Made by a program: the position numbers and the translations under genes
Assembly (NCBI GenBank): GCA_003254925.1
Contig: QANZ01017106.1
Span: 250,416-314,415, forward strand
Origin: Chamaecrista fasciculata
Taxonomy: Eukaryota > Streptophyta > Magnoliopsida > Fabales > Fabaceae
Length of the DNA: 64,000 nt
Direction: 5' to 3'
Notes under the pieces: generated by a model
Seen by the model: only the letters and a program-made list of their open reading frames with translations
The model's database searches: none
Told to the model about the DNA's origin: nothing
In this document: piece by piece, positions 36,741-47,513 of the stretch
Numbering within the stretch: the first letter of the stretch is position 1
How the letters are laid out: each line of letters starts with the position of its first letter

Positions 36741-36891
36741 GAAACTGAGAAATACAAAATTAGGACCTCCGAAATCATTTCATTACCTTAGCCAGTCAAA
36801 TTGTTATGAACTGGCTGAGTTAAGTGATGCTCGTGAGTATCTTGCCACCTGGAGAGCTATGGATATTGTTGAAATAAGCCAAAATGAGCAG
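36741..36891 (+). pseudogene. Orphan exon of a myosin XI heavy chain
   Basis: The stretch reads KLGPPKSFHYLSQSNCYELA, then LSDAREYLATWRAMDIVEIS, then QNEQ. This is the myosin motor segment after the P-loop region (family: KLGNP.SFHYLNQSNC and EYLATRRAMDIVGIS). It is bounded by splice-like CAG at 36738-36740 and GT at 36892-36893. One extra A in the run near 36757-36760 breaks the frame, since ETEKYK reads in one frame and KLGPPK in the next. No neighbouring myosin exons were found, so it is a gene fragment, not a gene. The open frame 36652-36915 that contains it is fortuitous at both ends. Confidence 0.85.
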
Positions 36892-36984
36892 GTGTTTAAA
36901 CTGCTTTATTTCTAAAGCATAGAAAAACTAACATTAACCTCTATATAATTAGAGTCGTAAATTATTACATGATTATGTGTAGAG

Positions 36985-37105
36985 ACTAATCCCATTTGGG
37001 GGCCTCAGAGACGAAATGATAAGAGTCCTCCAATGTCGACTCTAATGATCGAACTTGGGTCCTCTTCCTAGGATATAGCTCGCCTAACTGCTACACCAAA
37101 CATTT
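36985..37105 (-). mobile_element. Possible tRNA-derived SINE (reverse)
   Basis: On the minus strand, GGTGTAGCAGTTAGGCGA resembles a Pol III A box and, about 30 bp later, CCCAAGTTCGATCAT resembles a B box. The spacing and order fit a tRNA-like SINE head. No tail or target-site duplication identified. Confidence 0.4.
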
Positions 37106-37124
37106 GTTGATATGTGTACTTTTT

Positions 37125-37390
37125 TTCTTTTTAGTAAATTAACAATTTAGTTCTCAGATTTTATGGTTGTTGTTTTAGTCTCGAAAATTCATGATATCGT
37201 GCAAATTAGTTCTTCCATGCACATCTCACATTATACAATTAGTTCTTCCAAGCACATCTTAATCTTCATTCCTACTAAATTACAATGAATTATGAGTTTT
37301 TAGGAATTGAATCGATCATTTAAAAACTTAAGGACTAAAATAACATCATCATATAGTCCAAGGACTAAATTAATAATTTACTCTTTTTTG
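37125..37390. mobile_element. Small foldback element
   Basis: Left end 'agtaaattaacaatttagttctcag' and right end 'aaggactaaattaataatttact' are inverses, with inner 'ttagttcttccatgcacatc' and 'ttagttcttccaagcacatc' as a direct repeat. Non-coding. Confidence 0.6.
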
Positions 37391-37590
37391 TTGCACTGAT
37401 TAATACATTCATGGTAAAGTCTCAACTCTCTCAGCCATGAAATTAGAATATGTATCATAAAATATTTTCACTCTGGTAAATCATAGCTTGTTGTACTTCT
37501 TAACTATCTTTAGTACATTTGTGTTACTTGCTTCTCATTCTGCCAGTTAACAGATTCCTATATTCTTTTGTTATTTATTTATGTATTTAT

Positions 37591-38575
37591 GGCCAAAGTC
37601 TTATTTTGGTCATTCAGTTATGCTAAATGTTCTAAATTGGTCCCTCAGTTATTTTTCGTTCCATATTGGTCCCTCAGTTTTCCAAAACTTGACACAATTG
37701 GTCCTCTAACGTTTTCCATCCATTTTTCTATTAAAATAAAGGGAAAAAATAAACTTTCATCCCAAAAGTTTTATTTTCTTATATTAAAGTCCTTTTCTTT
37801 TTATAATAAGATCAAAACGTAAGAAAAAGAAATAAATTCAGATTTTAACTGAATTTACCCAAAACTCTCTCTCTGTGAAAAATAGGAAATCTCTCTCTCC
37901 ATCATCTTCCTCGCCCATTTCTAGATCTCTAAAGTCTCAACTCATCTTCTTCCTCGCCTATTTTCAATTTGATCCTCTCCTTCGAATCATACAAAAAATT
38001 TGCTTGATTGGGAAAAAAGTTTGTAATTTTAAGCTTGAATTGAATTGTGAGAGCTAAGGTAGCAGCTTGCTGTGTGTGGAATATGCCTCCAATGGCATTG
38101 TGGCTGCAGCTGCTTGAAAACTGGATCTATATGGATAGGGAATCTTGCGGTTTGTGTTAGCGGAGATGTGTCACTTACCGGAAACTTGTTACTTGTGTAA
38201 ATGGAAGTTCTTGAGATAACTTATACGTTATATCCGAGTTCCGAACATGGATTTGTGGGCAACGGTAGAATTGTCTTCACGGGAGAGAGAGAGGTTGTGT
38301 TTTGGGAAAATTCAGTTAAAATTTTAATTTATCTCTTTTTCCTATGTTTTGATCCTATTATAAAAAGAAAAGGACCTTAATATAAGAAAATAAAATTTTT
38401 GGGGATGAAAGTTTAATTTTTTCCTTTATTTTAACAGAATAATGGATGAAAAACGTTAGAGAGACCAAATGTGCCAAGAATTAGAAAACTGAGGGACCAA
38501 TATGGAACGAAAAATAACTGAATGACCAATTTGAAGCATTGAGCATAATTGAGGAATCAAAATAGGACTTTGGCC
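37591..38575. mobile_element. Second Mutator-like element of the inner-element family
   Basis: Terminal inverted repeats of about 270 bp, GGCCAAAGTCTTATTTTGG at 37591 and the inverse ending at 38575, clearly related to those of 32222-33614 ('aacgttttccatcc', 'ataaactttcatccc', 'ggatcaaaacgtaag'-like phrases). Flanks TGTATTTAT (37582-37590) and TTTATTTAT (38576-38584) match at 8 of 9. The interior (about 37870-38290) is less AT-rich and may be captured genic sequence ('gtggaatatgcctccaatggc'), but I recognise no protein in it. Confidence 0.85.
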
Positions 38576-38584
38576 TTTATTTAT

Positions 38585-39474
38585 TTGCCTTTTTGGTTTA
38601 CAGGCAGTTTAAGTAATAATGTTGAAGGTCTGGCAAAAAAAAAGTAATAATGTTGAAGGCATTCTAATATAATCCTTCTTTGTGACTAAAGAAGCTCAAA
38701 TTTTGTGAATAGCCCCACTTAAAGTGTAATTAATATGATTTTAACTAATATAATTGTATCTATTTGACCTATTATAATTAGTGTCATTGTACCCTTGGAA
38801 CTCCGGCGTAGCTAAAATTCTCATGAGTATTCTTCTATCTTATTTATATTACCTTTAAACATGATTAATGCTTCATGCATTGTTTTAATCTCTTATTTGG
38901 TTTATATTATGTAGACCAACTTGAGTTTCCTTAAATTTTAATTAACATTTTTATTTAATCATTTGATTGGATCAGTTCTTTGTAACTCTATTTCTTAGTG
39001 TACCAAAACATAGCCATTTTACTCTCTGTCTTTTTTTTTTTTGGTTTCCAATGGATTCAGCAGTGAATTTTTCATGTCGTCAACTTTCCTATAAGTTTTC
39101 ATTGATTATGTATTGTTCTAAATTTTAATCTGCCAAAGTTTATGATACAGCTTTGTTGAAGTTTGAATTTTTTGGGGACAAATTGTTGAAGTCTAACCAT
39201 ATATTGCTTAACTCTAAGTTTCAAGCTCATGTGGTTGATTTTTAAAAGTTATATATATATATATATGTGTGTCTTCATCTTATTATGTAACAAATAATTT
39301 TTCATTTAATATGCAATGTTATTAATATGGTTGCTGTAATATTTTATGTTAATATTTTTTAATTTTGCTACTTCTTCAGTATAATGCACTGTAGTTTAGA
39401 GAAAGAAAATATTATTGGAGCCCACATTTCTCTTTCTAACTCTCTTTCTCTTTCTAAGATCCACTTCAATATTC
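38585..39474. other. AT-rich spacer
   Basis: No gene recognised. Confidence 0.5.
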
Positions 39475-39915
39475 AATGACCATTTAAGCTCCAACTGAAT
39501 ACAAGAGAACTCTCAATCTTTGAGGAAATTGGTTTTCTTTTAATCTGTGATAATGGTCAGTTGGACCATTTGGGCTATCCAAAAAGAAATATTTTTCAAA
39601 ATTTAAAATTAATTTAACTCTGTGATAATGATCAGTTGGACCATTTAAGCTTTTCTTTTAACTATGTGATAATGCCCATTTAAGCTCCCCCACCAAGAGA
39701 ACTCTCAATCTCTGAGGAAATTGGTCATTGGAGAGTCTCTCCATTGTAGTGATGAACTGATGATGTCAACTCAAAGTACCTCTCACGTAAAAAAAAATCA
39801 AAACTTAAAGAATAGAGGGCGAGTGTCAATTTAAAAGAAAAGCTTTTAAAAATTTAAATTAGATTTCAGATATGCTATCCAAAAAGAAATATTTTTCAAA
39901 ATTTAAAATTAATTT
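39475..39915 (-). pseudogene. Response-regulator exon-1 fragments, locally duplicated
   Basis: On the minus strand from 39744, ATG starts MERLSNDQFPQRLRVLLVG, close to exon 1 of the response-regulator gene at 43151 (MQSLPDNQISRGLRVFLVG). The frame is lost after that. A shorter second copy of the same piece lies at about 39497-39540. A 42-bp stretch (39574-39615) is repeated exactly 300 bp further on (39874-39915). Upstream sequence ('gaatagagggcgagtg') also recalls the upstream region of that gene. So this is a broken, partly duplicated paralogue start. Confidence 0.7.
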
Positions 39916-40327
39916 TTGCATGGGTTAATAATTTTTTATGCAGTATCTTCTTGAATGAAGAGCAATAAATAAAATTATACCATAATAAGTCAAGAAGATA
40001 CTTCATAACAAATTATTCAATATTTTCTTAGATTAGTTAACAATGTATACAAATAACTAACAAAATAAAACATTAAAAAATACGTACATATATATTTGAT
40101 TGATCTCTTCCTGAACTTTCGTTGTTTGTTGATTCAGAAAAAAAAAAGTCTATCATATATATACATATATATATATATACACATACACATACATACATAA
40201 AGTCTTCAAATTTGAATTAAGAAGATCGAGTCTGTTGCTTAAAATAATCTTTTTAAAATTTAAATTAATTAGATGATTTAATAATTGTCATCTAACAAAT
40301 ATTATATCTTATATACAAATATTTTTG

Positions 40328-40800
40328 GTCAAAGGGTCATTTTGGTCCTAAATGTATGCCTTAAGGTTCATTTTGGTCCATTATGTTTCAAGATGTTCAA
40401 ATTGGTCCTAAATGTTGGCAAAATGATTTATTTTGGTCCTAAGTATTGGTAAAACATTTCATTTTGGTCCCAAACTATTGAATTGGGTCATATTTCTCTT
40501 GTCTCTCATTTCAAGTTCAAAACACTTGTTAAGAGGAACTTATAGCTCTGAATTCGTTGCATTCGAATTTGAAACGAGAAAGATATGATCAAATTTGCTT
40601 GTTTGACCATAAAACGAGATGTCTACTTTTAGGACCGATTTGACCTCATTTGCTGACGGCCCAACTGAATAAAGAAAGTACTCTTTGAGTACAATAGCTC
40701 TAAACTCGTCACGTTTGAACTTGAAACAAACCATATTAAATAGTTGGGACCAAAATAAACATTTTGCAAACATTTAGGACCAAAATGACCCTTAAACCAA
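40328..40800. mobile_element. Foldback element with the dispersed core
   Basis: Left end GGGTCATTTTGGTCCTAAATG (split as GGGTCATTTTGG and TCCTAAATG) is answered by ATTTAGGACCAAAATGACCC at the right. Inside is the core shared with 4.5, 10.6 and 19.5 kb ('cattcgaatttgaaacgag', 'gtcacgtttgaacttgaaac'). A solo end of this type lies at about 55540-55566. Confidence 0.75.
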
Positions 40801-41198
40801 TATTTTTTTAAAAAATCATATAGTTTTTCTTTTTAAATAAATGCTTTACATTTATAAATTTATAATAAAAATATTATTTTATAATATTTAGTGATGATTA
40901 AATAATAGTCATCTAACAAAAAAAAATAATTTTAAATAAAAACCATTTAACTAACAGACAATTAATTCCATAAAAAAAAAACTAACACACAATTAATAAA
41001 AATAAAGTGAAGCCTTTACGGCTTGGAAAGCATTGATTGTTTCACAACTGATTAACTATACAAATTAAAGATGAATGTTTCGATTAAAAAGCAGAGAAAA
41101 ACAAAGAGAAAATTAGCACCAAATAAAATATATAAAGAAAACCCAATAAGAGATAAAGAAAACCTAAGCACATATAGAAAAACTAGTTGAAAAAGTTA
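40801..41198. other. 3' flank of the minus-strand response-regulator gene
   Basis: AT-rich. It must include the 3'UTR of the gene ending at 41199. No other feature seen. Confidence 0.5.
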
Positions 41199-43151
41199 TC
41201 AGGGCTTGAATTGCTGGAACGAGTCAATATTGGTGTCGACTTCTGGATTATCTGGCAAATCCATATTGTCTAGCTCATAATTCACAGTGAATTGATGATC
41301 TGCTAAATCAAGTGTCGAGAAGTCGCTAATTGTGTTTGTGACACCAAGTTCATTAATCCCTCCCGGTATTGCCGAATTCTGAAGCTGATGATAATAATGA
41401 TTATTGTTGATGCTCGCATTATTAATAATCCCACCAAAACTAGGCTGAAACATTTGAGGCTGTTGAGGGTACAACCCGTTGAGTAACATAGTGTTAAAAT
41501 AAGGATTCTGAACAAGACCATCTTTAGAAGAAGCAAGTGTACTATTAGGATCATGTAACCATGTATTAAGAACATGTTCCATGACTAATGAGTGCTGAGG
41601 AATGTTCTGGTTGGAATGGTGAAGGAGGGGATTATTTTGATAATTAGTTGGATGAGATTGATGTTGAACTTGAGGAGGTGGATTAGGATGTTGACCTTGA
41701 TTAAGAGGCTGAGGATGAAGATGAAGACGTTGACTTGAATATGAATTCAGAGGGATGGAATAATTATTATAAATATCAACTGGGACTTGGTATTGACGTT
41801 GAACTTGACAAATTTGAGGAGGACGACCACGCTTATCACCAGAAGGAGGAGGTTTTTTATGATTATTGCCTACTCCGTTTTCATTTTGTTTTTTTAGATA
41901 ATCCCTGTATTTCTGCAGATAAAATATAAAGAGAATGCAGAACTTCAAATTTGATGAAAAAGAAAGGTTTAAATTGTAGTGGTTTTAAAGCATAGGAATG
42001 AATTAAGGGTAAAACCTGTAAGTGACTTGCAACATTCTCTCGGGTGAGATATGAAACATTCATGAATTCTTTAATTTTCTTAGGCACAGCATCTGAAATA
42101 TTAGTAAGCAATATCATAAAAGTCAAATTGGTTAATTCATCATATAACTAATCAAACTATTAACTCATATATCTCTTACTTACTTTCAAGGCCGAGCTGA
42201 TCAATAACAGAGAGAAATCGACGGTGCAAATCATCCGACCACACCACGCGACGCTTCTTTAATGGTGGATTGTTTTTAATCTCACCGCCACCCTCTACTG
42301 ATTGTAATTGATTTTCTGCTCTTACTATTGTCACTCCTTGTTCTGTTGTTTCATCAACTGGAGTTGCCTCAGGTGCATCCTTGTGATTTTCATCACTCCC
42401 TTGTTCATTATTTTGATCTTTGCTATTTAATTTATTCTCAATTTTAACTGCAGAATTTCCATTGTTTACCATTTTGCTCTCCCGATGAACAAACTGCCAT
42501 ATGTTCTTCATTGTTTCATAGCTTATAGGCCTCACATAATATGCACAAGCCCCACTTTGAAGTCCACGGAGTGCAGCTCTTTGTCGCTCGTCGTGTGAAA
42601 TCACTAAACACATACAAAAGAAGTGAAATTATATAATTAATTTGCAATGAAATTTGAAGTGATGAGAAATTTATTAAAATAGTTCACTTACAGATCACTG
42701 GAATATTCAGATTGCTGGACTTAACAAAATTAATGAGTTGGATGACCTCCATGTCTTCAAAAGGATGATCCATCATTATTATATCAAAACTGTCTTTCTT
42801 TTCTCCCAGAAGTTTCATAGCATTCACCGGCTCAACACATTTGGTAACTGGAAAAAAAATCAGTTGATATTGGATTTCTCATCGATTATATACTTATTAA
42901 AACAGTGGACTTTCCATCGGTATAAGATGCTTTTTCAAATTTGGTATGAAGCTTTAGAACTTGAAAGAAAAAGATTCAAGTTCAAATCTATTCAACTATC
43001 CGAACAAAATAAGTATGAGAAGAGAATACTTACCATGATAATCAAATTTTGAACATAAAATTTCAATGACTTTCAAAGTGAAGGTGTCAAAATTCCCCAC
43101 CAAGAAAACTCTCAAACCTCGAGAAATTTGGTTGTCTGGGAGGCTCTGCAT
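41199..43151 (-). CDS. B-type-like (pseudo) response regulator, five exons, 494 aa
   Basis: Exons on the minus strand: 43151-43034, 42847-42692, 42603-42184, 42092-42016, 41912-41199. All introns are GT..AG and phases join to 1485 nt. Domains in order: a receiver domain (about residues 10-135), an acidic/polar linker, and a GARP/Myb-like DNA-binding domain (KKRRVVWSDDLHRRFLSVID, AVPKKIKEFMNV, ENVASHLQKYRDYLK), then a long Gln/Pro/Asn-rich C-terminal region typical of B-type activators. In the cytokinin pathway B-type regulators are phosphorylated on a receiver Asp and activate target genes in the nucleus. Here the acidic cluster after beta-strand 1 is lost (VFLVGNF). An Asp is kept at the acceptor place (IIMMDHPFED). 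The conserved Lys near the end is Arg (YYVRPIS). So it probably acts as an atypical, phosphorylation-independent regulator (inference). Confidence 0.88.
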
Positions 43152-43198
43152 TATAGTGATTTCAACTCAGGCGAAAAAGAATGGAAAGAATGGAAAGA

Positions 43199-43513
43199 AT
43201 GGAAAGCTCCAATAAATAAGGCTAACTTGATTCCTCTCTCTATATATTTATAGTCAAATTACTTCTCAAGTCAAACAGAAATTAAACTGAAAGACTAGAA
43301 AGTTTCGACAAATAAGTCTTAAGTTGAATTTAGAGGACGAAACAGAACGGAAAGCTCCGATCAATTAGGCTAACTCCTCTCTCTCTATATATATTTATAC
43401 TCAAATACTTCTCAAGTCAAAAAGAAAAAAAAATAAAGAAAAAAAAAACAAAACTGAAAGACTAGAAAGTTTCAACAAATTAGGTTTTAAGTTGAATTTA
43501 GAGGACGAATCTT
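43199..43513 (-). promoter_or_regulatory. Tandemly duplicated core promoter of the 41-43 kb response regulator
   Basis: Two direct copies of about 150 bp lie just upstream of the start codon at 43151: 43199-43341 and 43350-43513. Both begin GGAAAGCTCC, carry a TATA-box word on the minus strand (CTATAAATATATAG near 43241-43253; TATAAATATATATAG near 43385-43400), then 'acttctcaagtcaaa', 'ctgaaagactagaaagtttc' and 'gttgaatttagaggacga'. A small triplication 'aagaatggaaagaatggaaa' lies at 43178-43205. Confidence 0.7.
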
Positions 43514-44615
43514 AATTTAAAAGAAAATATTTTTTAAATTTAAATTAGATTTCGAACCCCAATGGAAAATAAACAAATTAGGAGTTTGAGATTGAGATAC
43601 TTTTGCTTTTCAATTAGCTAGAGAATAGGGAAATAACCGATTTTTATTTTTTAATAATTAATAAATTGAAAAGGAAACCTGAGATGTTTTCGTAATAATA
43701 GTCCAATCTTTTGGTCCTTGAGATGAAACTGCAGAATCCTCTCAATGTCTCTTTGTTGATCGCACTTTGGTCCATTTACTAAAGAAAGAGGACCTAAACG
43801 CGAATAAAGAAACTTGTGTGAGGTGTAAAACGTAGATTTTCCTTTCTTCCTTTTTGTCTCCACATTCTCTCTGCTCATGCGTCTCTTTATTTGGTTTTAG
43901 TTTCTTTTTCTTTTTCTCTTTAGCTTTAGTTACTCCTTATTTTTAGGCAACCAATTTTTCCCTCTAATTAGACTTTAAAAGCTCATTAATATCTTTTACT
44001 GTGTTTTAAATTTCTGTTGAGATCTCCTTTTATTAGGGATGAAAAGAGGAATCATATAATTATTACTTTATCACTATTATTCCTTTTTTTAGTTAGATAT
44101 TTAGGGAATTAAAAATTAAAGTTTCCATTTGTTCTTCCTTATTTTCTCCTCTATATTCCTATTTTTGCTCCTATTCTTTTGGTCATGATTAGATATTAAT
44201 ATCTCCTTTTATTTATTTATTTATTTATTTTTACTCTTCTTTTTTATTTTAGGCTCCACGTTTTTCCTAAAAAAAAAATAGGGTTAAAGATGTTTTTGTT
44301 TCTTTTAGATATTTTTTAGGTCAAGTAATTAATCATGTTAATTTGGTAAATTAAAAAAAAAGAGATAAAGAATAAAAGTGCCAAATAGGTTTTCTCTATC
44401 TTCCATTTTCACTTGGCTTTCACTTTTGGTAAATAAATAAATTGTTTGTTTCAAAATTTAAATTTCAATCTTTTTATTTATTTCTCTTTCTCTTTTTAAA
44501 GTGTGATTTATTTATTTTCTTTGCTTAAATGTTTATCTTATTTCATTTATTTACTTTCTTTTATGTATTCAATTTTATAGATGATCAAAAATATTTTTAA
44601 AGGCCATTTAATTTT
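43514..44615. other. AT-rich upstream region
   Basis: No gene recognised. Pyrimidine-rich, with ATTT repeats near 44211-44230. Confidence 0.5.
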
Positions 44616-44617
44616 TG

Positions 44618-44830
44618 AATAATTATTTTAGGGTAACCGTCCAATCGGATGGGTATCGTGGGGTGCCTAATACCTTCCCCATGATTCAAACGACTCCCGA
44701 ACTTTCTTTGGTTCGAGACCAGTTTTTCTTAAGTTTTGCCTTATCCACCACTTTTTCAAATTATTTTCATAAAAATAGTTTTCCAAGTTTTTCTTAAAAA
44801 TTTGGTGGCGACTCCTTTTTCAAAGTCATA
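44618..44830 (+). mobile_element. LTR-retrotransposon fragment (Tat/Ogre-like Ty3 type)
   Basis: Contains GGGTGCCTAATACCTTCCCC, then 'actcccgaactttctttgg', and ends in TTTGGTGGCGACTCC. These phrases in this order are characteristic of the LTR/leader boundary of Tat/Ogre-type Ty3 elements in eudicots. No gag or pol near it. Confidence 0.6.
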
Positions 44831-44997
44831 ATCTTAAAAAAACTAAAAACTAAAAAACAGTGATAGAGGGCTTCTGAAATTTGAGGGAAAACTATTATTT
44901 AAAAAAAAAATCAAATATAAAGATTAGAGACTAAAAATATTATAGGTAGTGTACAAAAAAGAATTATTATAGGTAGAGTAAGCATGTAAATTATATT

Positions 44998-45266
44998 TTG
45001 GCAAAAGTAGTATTGATATCTCTAATATTTAAAGTCATTTTCAGTTATACCACTAACGTTTGGAGTCATTTTCAATTATATCCTAAATATTTTACTTTTT
45101 AGTCAATTATACCATTAACGTTTCACATTTTTTATCAATTATATCCCCAATGTGGGGGTATAATTGACTCAAATGTGAAACATTGAGAGTATAATTGACA
45201 AAAAAAATGTTAAAAGTATAATTGAAAATGACCCCAAACGTTGAGGGTACCAACAGTACTTTGGCC
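44998..45266. mobile_element. Foldback element A
   Basis: 'ttggcaaaagtagtattgat' and 'cagttataccactaacgttt' on the left are answered by 'aaacgttgagggtacca' and 'cagtactttggcc' on the right. The centre is the palindrome-like 'ccccaatgtgggggtata'. Non-coding. Confidence 0.7.
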
Positions 45267-45282
45267 TTATATTTTTTAGGTC

Positions 45283-45645
45283 AAAGTGCACTTTTGGTCT
45301 CAATCTTTGCAAAAACTTGTAGATTTGGTCCCCTATCACTTTTGGTCCCATATCTTTTGACCAGATTGCAAAATTGGTTTTATATCTTTGCAAAAAGTTT
45401 CACCACCAGTCCCACTTGATCCAAAGATATGAGACCAATTTTCTACCTGACCCAACGATATGAGACCAATTCTGCAACTTGACTAAAAGATATAGGACCA
45501 ATTATGCAACATGACCCAAAGATATAGGACCAAATCTGCAACTTGAGCAAAAGATATGGGACCAAGAGTGTAACAAAAAAAGTTATGAGATCAAATTAAG
45601 ACCTTAGCAAAAGTTATGGGACCAAAAATGTACTTTGGCCTCTTT
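45283..45645. mobile_element. Foldback element B with tandem inner repeats
   Basis: Left end 'aggtcaaagtgcacttttggtc' (split: AGGTCAAAGTGCA, CTTTTGGTC), right end 'gggaccaaaaatgtactttg'. The right arm holds several units of about 40 bp of the form 'aaagatataggaccaatt' / 'gcaacttgac'. Non-coding. Confidence 0.65.
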
Positions 45646-47513
45646 TTTATTTACCAGTAAGTATCTCTCACAACGTATTAAATATTATAATTTATCAGCG
45701 CACGCAAATAGGAAGATGATGTTGAGAATTGCACTAATTTGATGGTGTTGTTTGCGTGTGCTGATGAATTAGAAGGCAGAAGCAATGAGGCATTGAGAGA
45801 AAATGAGATTCTTTAACCATTTTTTTTGCCAAGGGGTACAATATTATAATTTCATATAATTTGATTGGTTAAACTTTAATTTTTAAGAAAATAGGAAGTT
45901 TACTTTTTTCAAGAGGTTGCCTATACATTATTGAATACCATTAGATCATATTAATGGCTATGATAGTGTCAAATTATCCATTGCATGGATGCAACAAGTT
46001 GCATCTTAAAATTTTTCGTATATATAGGACTGAACTATAACAAATCATGACTATATATGAAATCATTCCCCACCAAAAATATCATCTGGTCGTTCATGTT
46101 TAAAACTATAGTCTATGAAATTAAAAATAAGAGAAAATTTATTATTTGGTCTCTCTTTCTTTACTAAGTTGACAATTTAGTCCCTTATTTATATGAGACC
46201 CCTCCTCCCTCTCTCACAAATGACATTGCCATTTTTTGTTCAGTAATTAATATTGCTCTTGGTCCTCAGTTTCAATTTCTCTCTTCTTTTTTTTTTCTCT
46301 TTTATGTTATTCTTCAAGCTATTGAAAACCCTGATTTCATTGCTTATATATATATATACACACACAAAAGTTACAGAAAATATGTTATCAAAACTATCAT
46401 ATTTAGTAGTTGTTCCATGAGACTTTTATGAAAGCATAATCATCCACTAGTTATGCCCATGCAGATGCTAAATTAGAAGTATTTATTTTAAGAGTGTGAG
46501 GCCGTTATTCTGCTACACAAGTTTGTTAGCAAGTTTTATGTTAGGTTTTCTTTATATTCGAATAATGGATGTAATGAGCAGTTTTAGCATGAAGACTGAT
46601 TTGACCATATGTATTACTAAAGTTTGTTGCTCAATGTATCATTAGTGAAACAAAGAGTGGTTTATTAGTTAGAGTAAAATAGTAGCACAAAGCCTTGTGA
46701 ACAGACGATCAATCACAATGAGCCAAAAGATTTGGAAGGTTTTATCTAAAAGCAGAGAGAATGAGTGGTAGTCTAACCAATATATTATATAGCCATTGAC
46801 TATACTGAGGTATGGAATGACTCTATCTAGAAATTTTAAATTAAATTAAATTTTCTTTTAAATGAACAAGGTCTGCAAGAAGTTAAAACTTGAGTAGCCA
46901 ATATTGATTCCATCAAATGATCATGAAGTATTAGGTACAATTTTTTTTTAAAAAAAATATGTATAAATATATTTTCCAGTAAAGTGCTACATAATTGATT
47001 GTTGGTTTTTAAAAACAAATAAATCATATAATGTGCAGTATTTGGTGTTCCTCTCAAATTCATATTTTAAAAGTAATGAAATCACCTAAAATTAATTACA
47101 TTTTTTTCTTGAAAACATAAAAAAAAAAAAAAAATTAAAACCAGACTTCAGTGCACCTCACTAGCTTCTTATATATCATCTTTAAACAACACACCACATA
47201 CACATGCAGTGAAGAAATCCTTGGAGCTTTGCTGCAAACCTCTTACCTTATAAGTAATATATTGGTAAAACTGAATGATATTTTCTGTACATCATGATCA
47301 TGGGCTACTACATTATCACCATATATATTAATTGAGGGATGTAAGCTTTCAGTAGAATTGTTACATTATACCCATGATTCACAACCCTCAATATTACAGC
47401 AATGTCAAGCTTGAAGTTTTACATAACCTCATGGATACTCTGGAATCATCAAACAAAAATGGGATAATCACAAACTAATAAACCATGCTAATCAATGTCA
47501 ATGACATTTTTTG
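45646..47513. other. AT-rich spacer
   Basis: No gene or recognisable repeat beyond simple runs (A-run near 47118-47134). Confidence 0.5.

Noticed and set aside
36652..36915. 87-residue open frame as a whole gene
   Set aside because: Only the middle is myosin exon; the N end is intron-like sequence in a shifted frame and the C end is past the donor site.
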